Assembly (NCBI GenBank): GCA_011800805.1
Contig: MPNW01000055.1
Location: forward strand, 174,608-238,607
Direction: 5' to 3'
DNA from: Hirudo medicinalis
Lineage: Eukaryota > Annelida > Clitellata > Hirudinida > Hirudinidae
Length of the DNA stretch: 64,000 bases
Part shown: piece by piece, positions 1-11,128 of the stretch
Layout: every line of letters starts with the position of its first letter
Position numbering within the stretch: position 1 is the stretch's first letter
Notes under the pieces: model-generated
What the model was told of the DNA's origin: nothing
What the model saw: only the letters and a program-made list of their open reading frames with translations
Database searches by the model: none
Position numbers and translations under genes: made by a program

Positions 1-1033
1 TATTGCTAATATACCTACCCAGAGGATTCGTCGTCCGACATTTTTGAAAGCAGGAGCTGCAAAAATCAACTTAAAAAACTTAGAAGGTATCTCTTAGACT
101 GCATTCCTAATGTGTTTAGAAGTTATGCGACTACTATAGCATATAGCTAGGTTACGATATCTATTTGATTTCTCTCCTTGATGCTCAACGGATTAACGTT
201 AATGCCCAAGAAAAGAACGAATGAAGCAATTACCAAGTAAAGATCGAACGATGATCAACCAGGTGATGCAGAACTGAGCAACTAGAGGATTAGTGAAAAG
301 CGTTATTAAAATAGAAGCCGACGTGCGGAGTGAGATGCTGACGCCGAGATGAATGCTGGAAGAGGGTCGAACGATACGCGAGGAAGGAGCAGATGGCTAG
401 AAATTCCAAACCATGGGATGTTATCCTCGTTGCTCTTCAGTTTAAACTTCATTGAGGACTCATTTAAGTCAGTGGAAGTCAAATGTTTTTTTTGTCTTTG
501 TGCTGAACGTCTACCCTTGTCACGAGTTATGGTGATGAGAAATTGGTTGAAATATGAAACATCAGATTTTAACTAAACACGAGAAACGCACAAAACACTC
601 CTTCTCTTTATCTCAACGAAAAACACAAGCAAAATTACCTTAAAAAAGTGCAAGCGTTGCTCGAGCGTAGCGGTAACATAAACCCGAACAAGCGTTCAAA
701 GGAAGGTTTTAACATGAAAAGAACTCGACAACTTTTGATTCGACAACTGCGTTGGTTTGTGACTTCATTGACAACAATTATCGATGAGCTGAACGACTTA
801 AAATTTGCTTTTTTGCTTTGTATTCTAATAGACCCGGGTAGGCTATATTTTTTCTGTTTCTAGAGCGATAAATTCATCTTAGTTCGCCAACCTTCTACCA
901 CCTGAGCTGAAGAAGCTTTTCCATAATCAAGTTTTCCATCTGGCCTGCCACTCCGCACATTCCGTTGATGGAAGCCAAGAACCTTTTGTGGAATGATTCC
1001 ATTGTTTAGCATTTTATTGCTAAACACGTTAAA
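1..1033. other. Left-edge region with no assignable gene
   Basis: No recognisable family was found. A good splice acceptor on the plus strand (pyrimidine tract then TAG) ends near 863 and could precede a 5' UTR exon of the small ORF at 1034. A 35-codon minus ORF (about 900-1010) and a 71-codon plus ORF (648-863) are open but resemble nothing. Confidence 0.4.
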
Positions 1034-1204
1034 ATGAACCCCGGTACTTTACGACTGTATAGGCAGTTTATAAGACAATTTATACCTGTTTTGTCTGCAC
1101 TAAAAATATCCGGAGATGACGATGCTAAAAGATTTATCAGTTTGATGAAAACGAAACAGTCAAGCGATTACGACGGCACTTTCGCGTTTTATTTCGATGA
1201 TTAA
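1034..1204 (+). CDS. Small ORF with an LYR-like N-terminus (tentative)
   Basis: A 56-residue ORF, starting ATG AAC CCC and ending in TAA, lies between a plausible upstream acceptor (about 863) and an AATAAA at 1364-1369. Its N-terminus reads M-N-P-G-T-L-R-L-Y-R-Q-F-I-R, which resembles the LYR signature near the N-terminus of mitochondrial assembly factors of the LYRM family (hydrophobic residue, L-Y-R, then a basic residue a few positions on). The rest is a short amphipathic stretch ending in an acidic tail. LYRM proteins are usually 70-120 residues, so this is short and may be one exon or a chance ORF. The resemblance is seen in the sequence; function is inference only. Confidence 0.28.
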   Translation: MNPGTLRLYRQFIRQFIPVLSALKISGDDDAKRFISLMKTKQSSDYDGTFAFYFDD

Positions 1205-1416
1205 AATATCTCATATAAAATATCAGATTAAAAATTGCCAGATTTTGTTCCCGCTATTAGTGCCTTGAGGTTTAAGAAACTTTTGGTCTCAATTTTCTTT
1301 TAAATTCCTCCACCATGGACTCTGAAATACGTGACGTTAATTAATATTATTTTAATCATTACGAATAAATAATGAACTTTGCTAAATGTTGAATGACTAT
1401 TTTTTGGTAGCATATT

Positions 1417-4400
1417 TCAGTTGATAACGAAAACATCATTATAATTACTGCTGAACTCGGGCCTTTGATCCATGAAATTTATTGTAAACTCGTCTGCTCC
1501 AGTTATAATGAACCTGGTCTTGAAAGCATCGATAACTGCTCCAATGCAGAAGTCCTTAGGTTCATAGTAAATTGGCTTATCGGGGCTGGTACCTGGTTTG
1601 GCAATTCTTGTCTTTTCCAAAAATTTCCCACCAACGAGACCGGAGTTTTTCGTCTTTGGCTCGTAAATCGATATCATGTCGTCTCCCAGTCTATAGGATA
1701 TTACAAAGCGGCGAGATTTGTTTTCTGGGTTGATGGTGTCCTGGAGAAATATAGGGTGATGCGATAGTTATCACCACTAACGTTATCGTCATTGTTGTCA
1801 TGACTTATATAGACTCACCATGAGAGCTTCGAATCTGAGAATGATTTTGTCATACTCCATCATTTTAATGTAATCCTTCTTCGGAGGTTCAGGGATGAGC
1901 TGCTCACACGATCTCAAACTATCCTCGATGGTGCCGAAACCACTATACTCCTGCATAGGTAAAGTATTATCTTAGCTAAAGATATTAGCCTATTGGCCAC
2001 ATGAATCCAATTAATGATGGATCACAGTGGATTGAATTGATTTTATATTTGAAGTGAACTTACTGGAACATCCCTTTTCAATTCCAAGCTTATCTGGAGG
2101 AATAATATGATTTTGCGTTAAAGACATTTAAAAAAATAATATATAATTTTTAAAACGAGGCGGGATCGATATTTTGATCAGACTAGTATTATTTACCATA
2201 AACAAATATGAATGAGCTTTATAACAGCAATTGTTATTTTGCATAAAACTTCATGAAATATAATAATTTGTATTAATATGTACTTCTCGACATTTCGGGT
2301 CTTCCGTGGATATTGGTTTGAAGTCCGTGATACCGTAATTTTGCCAATAGAAGGCTTTGGTGAAGTCATCACAGTCACAGATGAGGAACGGTCTGTTGTA
2401 GAGAAGAATGGTTTTTCCCAGCGCGAAATCCCTCGGACTATAACACTGTCCCAACTCTTTGTCGCTAATTTCCAAAACGATAGATGGAAAATCAGGATCA
2501 AGTGAAGACTTTTTCGGAATCTTTCTGCGGGAGATGAGAACTGGAAAAAGATCTCTTCCGTTGTTTCTTTTGTGAATCTCTTTCACTTCGATTGTGTCAT
2601 CAACCAGGTAGTACTAAGGAGGTAGTCATGTTAAATATGTTAATCATTTTATACATTCATTTTATTATTATTAGAAGTGACACATGCAATGTATCGTGGA
2701 GTTTCAAATGTATTACTTATTGTACCTGTTAGATATCGGTCGGTAATACAGATAAAGATTTTGTGTTCCTTACGTGAAGAACAAACTCTCTCTTCTCGCC
2801 GTATGGTTCACTCCTGTAGTCCCAAATGCAGTAGAATCTAAGTACTTTTCCATCCATTTCCAGGAACTTTCTCAATTTATCAGTTGAACTTGGGGTATCC
2901 ACGACCGATTTGAGCTTGGAGGCATCCTTTTGGAACTTCTGGAGAGTGTACGGGTCCTGAGGATATTCTTCTGCCGACTGAACCTCAATTCCTTCGCTTC
3001 TCAGGTATTCCTGTCAATGATGATGTCATGCAGTTTAATTAGATTGCCTTAGTAATTGAGGTTTCTTGTGATAAATTTAAGCTATTTTTGGGAATGGAAG
3101 GGCATTTGGATGCTCGCTCAACTTCTGAAAATTTTCATTAGTTGCCTAGTAGTCTTTTTTTCCTGCTTAACTTGTCAGTCTCATAAGTTCAAAGGTAGGG
3201 TGTCCATGTTTTAACCTTGGAAAAATCGTAGGACAACAGCAGCTGCCCCTCCTCAAATGAGGAGCCCCTCCTCAAGTCCCTTGACTTGGTTTGCAAATGA
3301 ATTAATTTTCGCTAATTTTTTTATATCTATTTTATCAACATCTTCAAAAACTAAATCACATTAGCAGATAAATACAGTTAGCAGATTTTCTGTAAACATT
3401 CTGATGAATATGTACTGTTTAATTGGATTTGACTTCATCTCATGGGATTTGTATGTTAACCCCACCTTCTGTATCTGTATGTACCTGTTATGTTGTCAAA
3501 TAATTGCCAGCAACTAATTGATCGAACATCACTTAAACATTGAATCATCGCTAAAAATCGCATTTAACTTCATTGCAATGTTTTACTCCCTGATTCATTC
3601 TGAGTCCAAGTGTTTATAGAAATGTAAATTGAAAAAGTTTGTAAAGTTGGGATATCTTGTGCAATTCCTGGTTTACAATCCTTATTTCTAATTGTATCCG
3701 TCTGAATTAAATAACGTTAACATCATTCTCACGGCTGTCCATTCGTCGCATTCGTAGATGTGAAAGATCCTTCCATAACAGGAGATGTTCTTTCCAACGT
3801 TGAAATCTTTCCAGGTGTAACATTCTCCGGCTTCGTTCTTTGGAATCTTTTGTCTTCTAACCAGCTTGCCTGTTATTAGTCATACTAAACAAATAATAAA
3901 GTAATAAAATAATAACGATGTTAGAAATATAATATACATTGAAAAATAATTGATTAAACAACTTAGGTTACTAGGGAAGCAAGAGTGCAAATTTGTGTTT
4001 ACTTTGCACAATCACGCTATGCAAACATTAGGAAAGGAAACATGTTAGTTTACCTTGTAACTGTTGATTCAAACGTTCTGACTATATTTTATTCAATTTA
4101 TCGTATCTTATTTCGATTATTTATGATGATATGTTATTTTTGTAGTCTCCAAACCTATGTTCTACGTTTTTAAGTTTTCAATTAATGGTCCAATTAATTA
4201 TTAAGATAGATTGATATTAAATGTAACCGTAAACGTTGTAGTCTGCCCAAACCTTGAGGTAATCCACTATTCTCAACGACTGGTTCTATAACTGCCACTG
4301 TATCGTCTTCGAGATGGTAAAAGATGTTCACCAGTCTCACTCTGTAGTTCTCTGTCTGAGATTCGCGAATGGTTTCTTTGAACCAACCTTTAAATCTCAG

Positions 4401-4883
4401 TACCTGCGAAGGGTTAATCAGTTCAATAATTATAATTAGTGTCCAAAATTTGTCTCGAAGACATGGATAACATGGATAAAAGTATTAAACATAAAAAAAA
4501 GTATTTAGTTCTAGTCAGCTGTGATAATGGAAGGGTTGATAATTAAAGTGTCAAAGTTCTCGCCTTTTTATCCAATGCCACAAACGAAGGTATGAATGGT
4601 TCAGGAGCTGCTGGTCTAGATTGGCCGTAGTAAAGTTGAGGATTGTACGATTCGACGTCAAAAAGTTCTTCGACTTGATTCTGCTGCAGAGGCCTCCCAC
4701 CGATTTCTAGAGCTGGTAATTTTTGCACGGAATAGCCATTTCTAAATCCTAATGTCTGGCTGCGGTGAAAGTTAGTTTTCTGGAAGAAAAAAAAACATTT
4801 TTTTCAGATGAAAATAAAATTTTTTAAACTATTCTTACGTTGATTCCGAAGTTATTTCCTGGAAGATTCGGCAATCCGTTCAT
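1417..4883 (-). CDS. EFHC1-like: EFHC1/EFHC2-like DM10-domain axonemal protein
   Basis: EFHC proteins are microtubule-inner proteins of ciliary doublets and bind through DM10 domains. Nine coding exons, in transcript order: 4839-4883, 4564-4779, 4253-4403, 3733-3869, 2774-3010, 2284-2613, 2064-2093, 1819-1950 and 1417-1740. All phases are consistent and give about 533 residues. The N-terminus (NGLPNLPGNNFG, then FHRSQTLGFRNGY) matches the family. Three DM10 units are visible, each with the pattern of a YxLxDDT-type strand, E(P/I)xxxNSG or GRD, then a CDxxF/DEF end (YECDEW, ICDCDDF, GADEF). Exon 7 is a 30-nt microexon. The intron after exon 2 begins GC rather than GT. The protein stops just after the third DM10 domain, whereas vertebrate EFHC1 has a further C-terminal segment of about 100 residues with an EF-hand-like region. 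Starts divergently from SURF4. Confidence 0.9.
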
Positions 4884-5505
4884 GTTTGCTTAGAGTGAAA
4901 TCTGGAGAGTTTGCTAATGTGCAAACATCACCTGTGACTACCTGCGTTACCTTGGAGATATCAATAAACAAGTACTTAGATTTAACAAGATCAATCAAAC
5001 ATTTCATAAATAAAGTGGTTTTGTATCGTGAGGAGGCAATGTCAATATTTAGAAAGAGTTATGAAATCCTTAAAAAAAATAGAAATATCTTTTAATTCGA
5101 GATGGGGTATGTATAACAAATAGAATAAGATTTCAGAACTTACCTATTGTTTTAAATAAAATAAATTTAAGGAAGCTATTATTAGGAGAGCTGCGTGTAG
5201 ATGTTTAAACTTGGAGTAAATTGTTGAAATAGCAAAATCATAAAGACAGGTCAATGTCACTTTTTTTTTTGAAACACAGTTGAAGAGCACAATATAGAAT
5301 TGCCAATGAATGAGTTACGCTGTTTGAAAATTCAATTATTTTTGAAAAATGATTCAATTAAAAGTCACCTGACTGGAGCACTAGCATATGTAAATTATTC
5401 AGAAAACACGTGAATTTAGATTAACTTTTCATTTGTAAACTTGTCGGTGTCTTCGTATTTCCGGGACACGAATCCGGGGGGAGTGTGGTGGTGTGTTTTA
5501 AGCTC
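4884..5505. other. Divergent intergenic region (EFHC / SURF4)
   Basis: About 620 bp separates two head-to-head start codons, so it should hold both promoters. It is AT-rich except for a short GC-rich patch at about 5458-5495 just before the SURF4 start. No TATA box or other clear motif was recognised. Confidence 0.45.
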
Positions 5506-6599
5506 ATGCGTAAAGACATGAACAAGGAACAAGTACTGAACAAAGCAGAAGATTGGGCTGATCAAGTGAGCAGAGACATTTGACTTGTTATTCGCAAACA
5601 GCAGTTCGCTGCAGATGGACGTAGTGATTTTTGTGGATTATTTATTTATAGATCTTGAGAAGAGGAAAGCACTTTCTCCCTCATATAGCTCGCCTCTGCA
5701 TCGTCAGCACCTTTGTAGAGGATGGTCTCCGAATGTGGTTTCAATGGGGAAATCAACGCGATTACATGTGCAGATTATGGGGAGTTCACTATTCGTTAGG
5801 AACTCTTTTTGTCGCCATGAACCTTATTGGTCAACTCGGTGGAGCGACGTTGGTGCTTTTAAGAATGCGCGTCAACATAACACTCTTAATCTTGGCCTTC
5901 ATTGTTCTGTTGCAGGTGAGGCTTTTTTTTAGTAGTAACTGTGCCACTTTCCTTTAGAAATTCATATTGTTATGATTGTTGAATTTTGTTTTTGTTTTAC
6001 AGACTGTTGCTTACAATATATATGAAACTCCCCCTTACTTAATGAGGTATGTTAAAAATGTATCTTTACAAGGATTGAGCAATATTATTTATAGAAAACT
6101 TGAAGTTGTGATAATGTGTAGTTTTTTTCTTTGATTTCCTTATAGAAACTTGGCTCTCCTTGGTGGCCTGATTTTATTAGCAGCAGAAAACAAAACTGAA
6201 GGTAAAAGTTTGTTTGCTGGCTTACCTTCGATGGGAGAAGGCCAGGGAAAGACCTACATGCAGCTTGGCGGTCGCCTTTTCCTCGTGTTCATGTTCCTCA
6301 CTCTCGTCAAAATCGATTGGTCCCCGGAGTCAATCATCATCAATGCAATCGGACTGATCTCTGCTCTGTCGATTGGAGTTGGCTACAAGACCAAACTATC
6401 CTCACTGTTGCTCATAATCCTACTAACTGGATTTAATTTTTATGCCCACAACTGGTGGAGCTTGCCAATGCACAAAGCATCAAGAGACTACAAAAAGTAT
6501 AACTTTTTCCAGATTTTATCAGTAGTAGGGGGACTACTGTTAGTTGTGACGATGGGACCTGGCGGATATAGTATAGATGAGCACAAAAAGAGATGGTGA
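5506..6599 (+). CDS. SURF4: SURF4 homologue, ER cargo receptor
   Basis: SURF4 (yeast Erv29) is a multi-pass membrane receptor that loads soluble secretory cargo into COPII vesicles. Four coding exons: 5506-5565, 5652-5915, 6003-6046 and 6146-6599. Together they give 273 residues, close to the vertebrate 269. Diagnostic strings include LPHIARLC, STFVEDGLRMWFQW, QRDY, MRNLAL, EGKSLFAG, YMQLGGR, FFQILSVVGGLLLVV and GPGGYSIDE. Most of exons 2-4 is hydrophobic, fitting the family's membrane spans. The C-terminus ends H-K-K-R-W, a KKxx-type signal for retrieval to the ER. The first of two in-frame ATGs was chosen (5506; the second is at 5518). Phases at all three junctions are consistent (0, 0, 2). 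Confidence 0.96.
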
Positions 6600-6892
6600 A
6601 TTAGTGGAGTGAGAGTTGTTTGAAGTCAATTTTATTTATGTTTTAGATGCTCATCATTACTGCCATGTCAATATGTTTGCTTGTGTAATGCTAATGGTTT
6701 AGTCTTGTTTATTTTATTGCCTGTTACATCATTTATCCAAAGATTATTTATTGTTTGACCCATTCTCCATAGAAGCACAAGTTTGCAACTGTGATCATCA
6801 AGTTCATTCCTCCCTCTTCATTAACCCATCAATTCTAGTCTACTTGGTCGGCATTAATGCGTCTGTCGACAATATTCTACTTCGTTTTGTTG

Positions 6893-6898
6893 AATAAA
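6893..6898 (+). terminator. Poly(A) signal of SURF4
   Basis: A canonical AATAAA lies about 295 nt after the SURF4 stop on the same strand. No other AATAAA was seen between the stop and this site. Confidence 0.65.
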
Positions 6899-7158
6899 AT
6901 AGAATGAGATTCTTATTACATTCTTGTTCATTCAATTTTGTGCATCCACTTCGATGCAAGAAATTAAGCCCTAAGGAAATATTTCTAATCTGTTACGAAA
7001 CAAAATAAGCACTTTATTGAATTTAAATATTGCTTCGAATTAACAACTTTAACAAATTTCACTTATGTGGCTCAAATATATGGAAACACACACACACACA
7101 TGTACATATATATATGCTTCATTTCAAACATCTTCTACATACTTGGGGTTGTAATTTG

Positions 7159-7164
7159 TTTATT
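7159..7164 (-). terminator. Poly(A) signal of the 1121-residue ORF
   Basis: TTTATT on the plus strand reads AATAAA on the minus strand, about 45 nt past the stop codon of the large ORF. Its position supports that ORF being the true 3' end of a transcript. Confidence 0.55.
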
Positions 7165-7207
7165 TGTGGTAGAAAAAGATGTTTAATTGAAGAATAAATT
7201 GGTGTCA

Positions 7208-10200
7208 CTAATGAAATGCTGCCCTGGTGTGATTATTCCTCATGAGTTTCAGCGACGACCGATCAGAGCTGAAACTCATGCTTCTTATCGTCTCTGGAGA
7301 TATCAGACTATAGGAATGTTTCTTTTCTAAACAGTTCCTCCAACCCACTCGTTTTGGGAGACAAGGTGAGGCAGAAGAACATTGACTGTTGAGAGTTGAG
7401 GGAGTTTTGAAAGGAAATCTAATGGATTCTTGTGGCCACGAACAGGGCAGAATACTCATTTTTATTGGCTTCTTTGTATGTCGTTGATTCAAACTTGCCA
7501 TGATCTTTTTGCATGGATCATTGGCATTTGATTCTCTGACCATTGTCTTTCCTTGGAAGCTATTTGGTAGTGTTCTCCAAGAGTTCAATTTGTTTACATC
7601 CTTTACCTGAGGTTCTAGATTCTGTATCATATTCACGGGGAGAGATTTCATATTGTTGTTGTTAACACCTGCTTGAGACAAGGAGTTGAAAAAGTATTCT
7701 GTGGGTGAAGAAGAAAACCCATAAAATTGAGAGTCAACAAAGTGGGAGTCATTTGCATAGTTTTTGCTCGAACTGAACAGGTGGGATATGTCTGTCTTAT
7801 CACGACCAACATAACCATGATCAGGTTTCTGGTACACCAAAGGATCTTCCAGCCTTGGAGATGGCTCATTTGGACTGGTTTCCCTGAACTCGTCCACGAT
7901 CAAATTGTTGCTCTTTAGCCAGCTGCGGAAAGGTTTCTCGCTTTTGAACGAGGCTTCGGCAAATCTCCGACTGGGGCTGTCTTCTCTAATAAAACTGTTG
8001 TTGGTCAGTGACCTGCAAGGTGGGATTATGTTGACAGCTGTTTTTGATGTGTCGTTGGCCAAATTAATCATTTCTCGACTGTTCGAATATAGGTTTTTGT
8101 ATGTCCTGGCCTTTTCTGCAAAGAGTGACGTGTCACTGCGGTTGTAGAAATCCCTCCTTAAGGATTCCCTCGATTTACTCATGCATCTCTTAGGATTTCT
8201 TAGAGGACTGACACTCTCTGCCCGCCTTAGTCTAGAAGAGGAACCAATCCTGGATTTGGAAGAGGATTTGCTGCTTTCTCCACTTTCCCACCTCTTTCTT
8301 CTTGTTAGAGAAACAGAATTCCGTGAACTGCTTCTACTACAAGTATTCTTGAGAGATGGTTTGCTTTTTTTCTTAGATAAAATTCCAACCGAAACTTTTT
8401 CTTTAAGGGCATTTTTTTCTGATTCCTCCATTAGATATTTGAGCAAATTGTTTTTAAGTTCTGCATCTTGTTTCTTCAAAAACATTTTAAAGACTTTATT
8501 TATCTCCTTTTTTGAAGCTAGGTTGAGGTTCTCCAATTTAGAGGTCATAGTTGGTAAACAGTTATCACCAGACATGCTTTCACCAAAGGATTTTTGTTTG
8601 TTTCTGTTCATTTCGAGGCTTGATTCAGTATCCCTGAACTTATTTGATTCTTTTTCAATTTCTAAAGATTGAAATGGATAGGATGTTCTTAGTACTTTCA
8701 TATCTTTAACCAATGAATCTTGAGCAATTGACTTGTTAACACTACTACCATAAATTTCCCCTTTGCTTTTCACAATTTTCAAACTGTTAAGACTTGTTCC
8801 ATTCTGTTTATGCTGGTTGATAAGGTTTTGAAGTTCTTGAACATCATCATCGACCGTCTTATCCAGCAATGAATCAGGATGCACCTTTTTGTCGACTGCT
8901 TCAAAAGATTTTTGTGTGAGTTGAAGTTTATGCTGAGAAGCTGTCAGGGGAGTTTTTTCTTTCCATATGTTACATCCTGGGTTATCATCTTTGTTCTTTT
9001 GCAAAATATTATGAGCCCTGTAATGTTTGTTTAAAGATTGAATGCTAGCCTGTACATTCTCATTTAGGTCGAGTCTAGAGTTGACTCTTTTCATAGGCTC
9101 CTCTAATATAGTTTCATGCATGCATTGCGGTGAAAACCTATTTATAATTGCAAACTTATTTGCTGAGGTCTCCTGTGGCTGGGGTTTGACATCCCTTTCT
9201 TGAAATGGCCTCTCGTATGAGATTTTCAAGGCTTGCTTCCCTACAGAAGGCTTCCGAGTGATTTTGTGAAGTGAAGTTGTGCAGTTCGAAAAACCTCGAT
9301 CGACACACAAGGCATTATTATGTTGCAAAAAGTTACCATAGCTACTCGCACCATTTAGAGATTTATTAATAGAAACTGGAATTCTAGAAGGAATAAAAGG
9401 CCTGTGAACATTTTCTTTGGAGAATCTCAACTGGCCTCTTGATTTTTTTCTGATGCAAGTTGGTTTTTTTATTTGATCATATTCATTGACCTGAGGGTGA
9501 AGTGTTCTCGATCTTGCTTTGATATGAGGTCTTTTGCGAAACGAATTCATAATGAATGCATTTTTATAATCTGGAGTTTGATTTGAAACATCACTGGAAT
9601 CAGAATACAACCCAGGTTTTGGTGCTTGAGAACTGTTATGGTATCCAATGTTGGCTGGACTGTGTCTGTCGACAGATTTTAAGTGAGGGTTACTGGAGGA
9701 TTTAGGTTTATTAATAAAATTAACAGGTTCGTTAGGATGCCATTTGATGCAGGCTTTAGGGGAGTATTTTGACACAATACTCTTGAGGTTAGATTTCTTT
9801 TGCTTTTGGTCACAGCAAGATTTCACAATCTGCAAACCACACTTAGAATCTCTATCAGTGACTGGTGTTTGAGGTTTGGTCATCTCACTTGTTTCTGTGA
9901 AGGTTTCCTCATCAGCAATACTGCTGACTTGGATTGTCGGATCAGTGGTTCTTTCTGATGACATATCATACATGATAGCACCCTGATTCGGAGCAACTTC
10001 TTTATTTGTTGAATCATTAATTTCTGGACCAGAAACCAGTGTTTTCCACTTGAGGCCTTTGGACATAAGTAAAAACTTTTTCGTAACTTTTATTCCAGCA
10101 ATCTTCTTAGGATAATTCTTATATATTAATGAACTGTAATCAATAAGTGGCTTTGATTTGACATCTAAATTTAAGCCTGCTATGTTTTGGCTCATTATTA

Positions 10201-10573
10201 GTTCATTGTTTTTGGATATGTTATCAATGCATTCGTCTGTTTTGTCTGAAGAATTCTTTAATGTTGTCAATTTATTCTTATCTTCATCATCTGCAATGCG
10301 CGCGCTCGTGATGCTTTCTACGAACTTAGACTTAGCCTCCGAAGAAACCACGGCGCACGAATCACCTGGCTTGTCTTTCGATACTTCCACCCCATGTTCG
10401 TTGCGTGTCGGATTCGGTTCACGACTTCTTTCAAATCCGTCTGACGAGCTCACGCCTTCTCCTGGAACAGAAATGTTGCGCAGACTTTCCTGCTTTTGTT
10501 TCGTCGCCTTCGCGACTTGCACTCTAAACGTTCGATTCCTTGGAATAGTTCGAGACTTTTTCATTGTGCACAC
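7208..10573 (-). CDS. Large Ser/Lys-rich protein of unknown family, single exon
   Basis: One uninterrupted ORF of 1121 codons, in a locus where every other gene is cut into short exons. The start (M-C-T-M-K-K-S) is the first ATG of the frame; Met-4 is an alternative. The first 40 residues are strongly basic (RTIPRNRTFRVQVAKATKQK). The protein is low-complexity, rich in Ser, Lys, Asn and Pro, and has no signal peptide or membrane segment. A helical, charged stretch lies near residues 690-735 (KKEINKVFKMFLKKQDAELK onward). An Arg/Ser-rich stretch follows near residues 740-800 (SRSSSRNS, SSKSRIGSSSRLRR). The composition suggests a largely disordered scaffold, perhaps nuclear or cytoskeletal, but no family is recognised. 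The ORF length is far beyond chance and a poly(A) signal follows, so coding status is nearly certain. Confidence 0.85.
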   Translation of the reverse strand: MCTMKKSRTIPRNRTFRVQVAKATKQKQESLRNISVPGEGVSSSDGFERSREPNPTRNEHGVEVSKDKPGDSCAVVSSEAKSKFVESITSARIADDEDKNKLTTLKNSSDKTDECIDNISKNNELIMSQNIAGLNLDVKSKPLIDYSSLIYKNYPKKIAGIKVTKKFLLMSKGLKWKTLVSGPEINDSTNKEVAPNQGAIMYDMSSERTTDPTIQVSSIADEETFTETSEMTKPQTPVTDRDSKCGLQIVKSCCDQKQKKSNLKSIVSKYSPKACIKWHPNEPVNFINKPKSSSNPHLKSVDRHSPANIGYHNSSQAPKPGLYSDSSDVSNQTPDYKNAFIMNSFRKRPHIKARSRTLHPQVNEYDQIKKPTCIRKKSRGQLRFSKENVHRPFIPSRIPVSINKSLNGASSYGNFLQHNNALCVDRGFSNCTTSLHKITRKPSVGKQALKISYERPFQERDVKPQPQETSANKFAIINRFSPQCMHETILEEPMKRVNSRLDLNENVQASIQSLNKHYRAHNILQKNKDDNPGCNIWKEKTPLTASQHKLQLTQKSFEAVDKKVHPDSLLDKTVDDDVQELQNLINQHKQNGTSLNSLKIVKSKGEIYGSSVNKSIAQDSLVKDMKVLRTSYPFQSLEIEKESNKFRDTESSLEMNRNKQKSFGESMSGDNCLPTMTSKLENLNLASKKEINKVFKMFLKKQDAELKNNLLKYLMEESEKNALKEKVSVGILSKKKSKPSLKNTCSRSSSRNSVSLTRRKRWESGESSKSSSKSRIGSSSRLRRAESVSPLRNPKRCMSKSRESLRRDFYNRSDTSLFAEKARTYKNLYSNSREMINLANDTSKTAVNIIPPCRSLTNNSFIREDSPSRRFAEASFKSEKPFRSWLKSNNLIVDEFRETSPNEPSPRLEDPLVYQKPDHGYVGRDKTDISHLFSSSKNYANDSHFVDSQFYGFSSSPTEYFFNSLSQAGVNNNNMKSLPVNMIQNLEPQVKDVNKLNSWRTLPNSFQGKTMVRESNANDPCKKIMASLNQRHTKKPIKMSILPCSWPQESIRFPFKTPSTLNSQCSSASPCLPKRVGWRNCLEKKHSYSLISPETIRSMSFSSDRSSLKLMRNNHTRAAFH

Positions 10574-11128
10574 GTCGATAACATTCTATGGTATTTATTT
10601 TTTTTATTTTTAGCTTCTATTAGCTGGCTGTTTTTTGTACGAGCACACCATTATTTCTGCGTTATGATCCAAACAATTAAGTTAAAACTAAACAAAAGCG
10701 TAAATCCAGCAAGCATTTTTTGTGAAAAATGTTCAACGTCGCTTACAAAATAAAAACAGGGTATTACGTTGTTTATCGATCATGCAGCGCTTTGTCGATT
10801 GTGTGCTATTTGAACGAATCTCCAGTTTGTTGCTTCTAGCAAGTTATTGTATTTTCCGAATTTTGTAGACGTTGTGGGACTAATGCGTGTGTGCAGCATG
10901 TCGAATTAACGCCGAGGTTCCCTTTTGGAAATGCATCAAATTAGAGCTATTAGACGACAAATTTATTTCCTGTAAACCTGGCTTTATTGTTAAGTTTTGA
11001 CTGAAATATTTAAAAAAGATGAAATGAACGTTAAAATTAAGTAGATATAGTAATACATCAACCTAAATCAAATCGAAGCGGAATACGCAAGAAACCATAA
11101 ATCACCGACACATTTCTAGGAACTGAGG
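10574..11128. other. Intergenic region upstream of the 1121-residue ORF
   Basis: This must contain the minus-strand promoter and 5' UTR of the large ORF and the 3' UTR of the LRR/Ig gene. No ORF, TATA box or repeat of note was seen. Confidence 0.4.

Noticed and set aside
902..1010. 35-codon minus ORF beginning M-E-S-F-H-K-R-F
   Set aside because: Could be a first exon running off the left edge, but it starts only about 30 bp from the opposing small ORF and has no partner exon.
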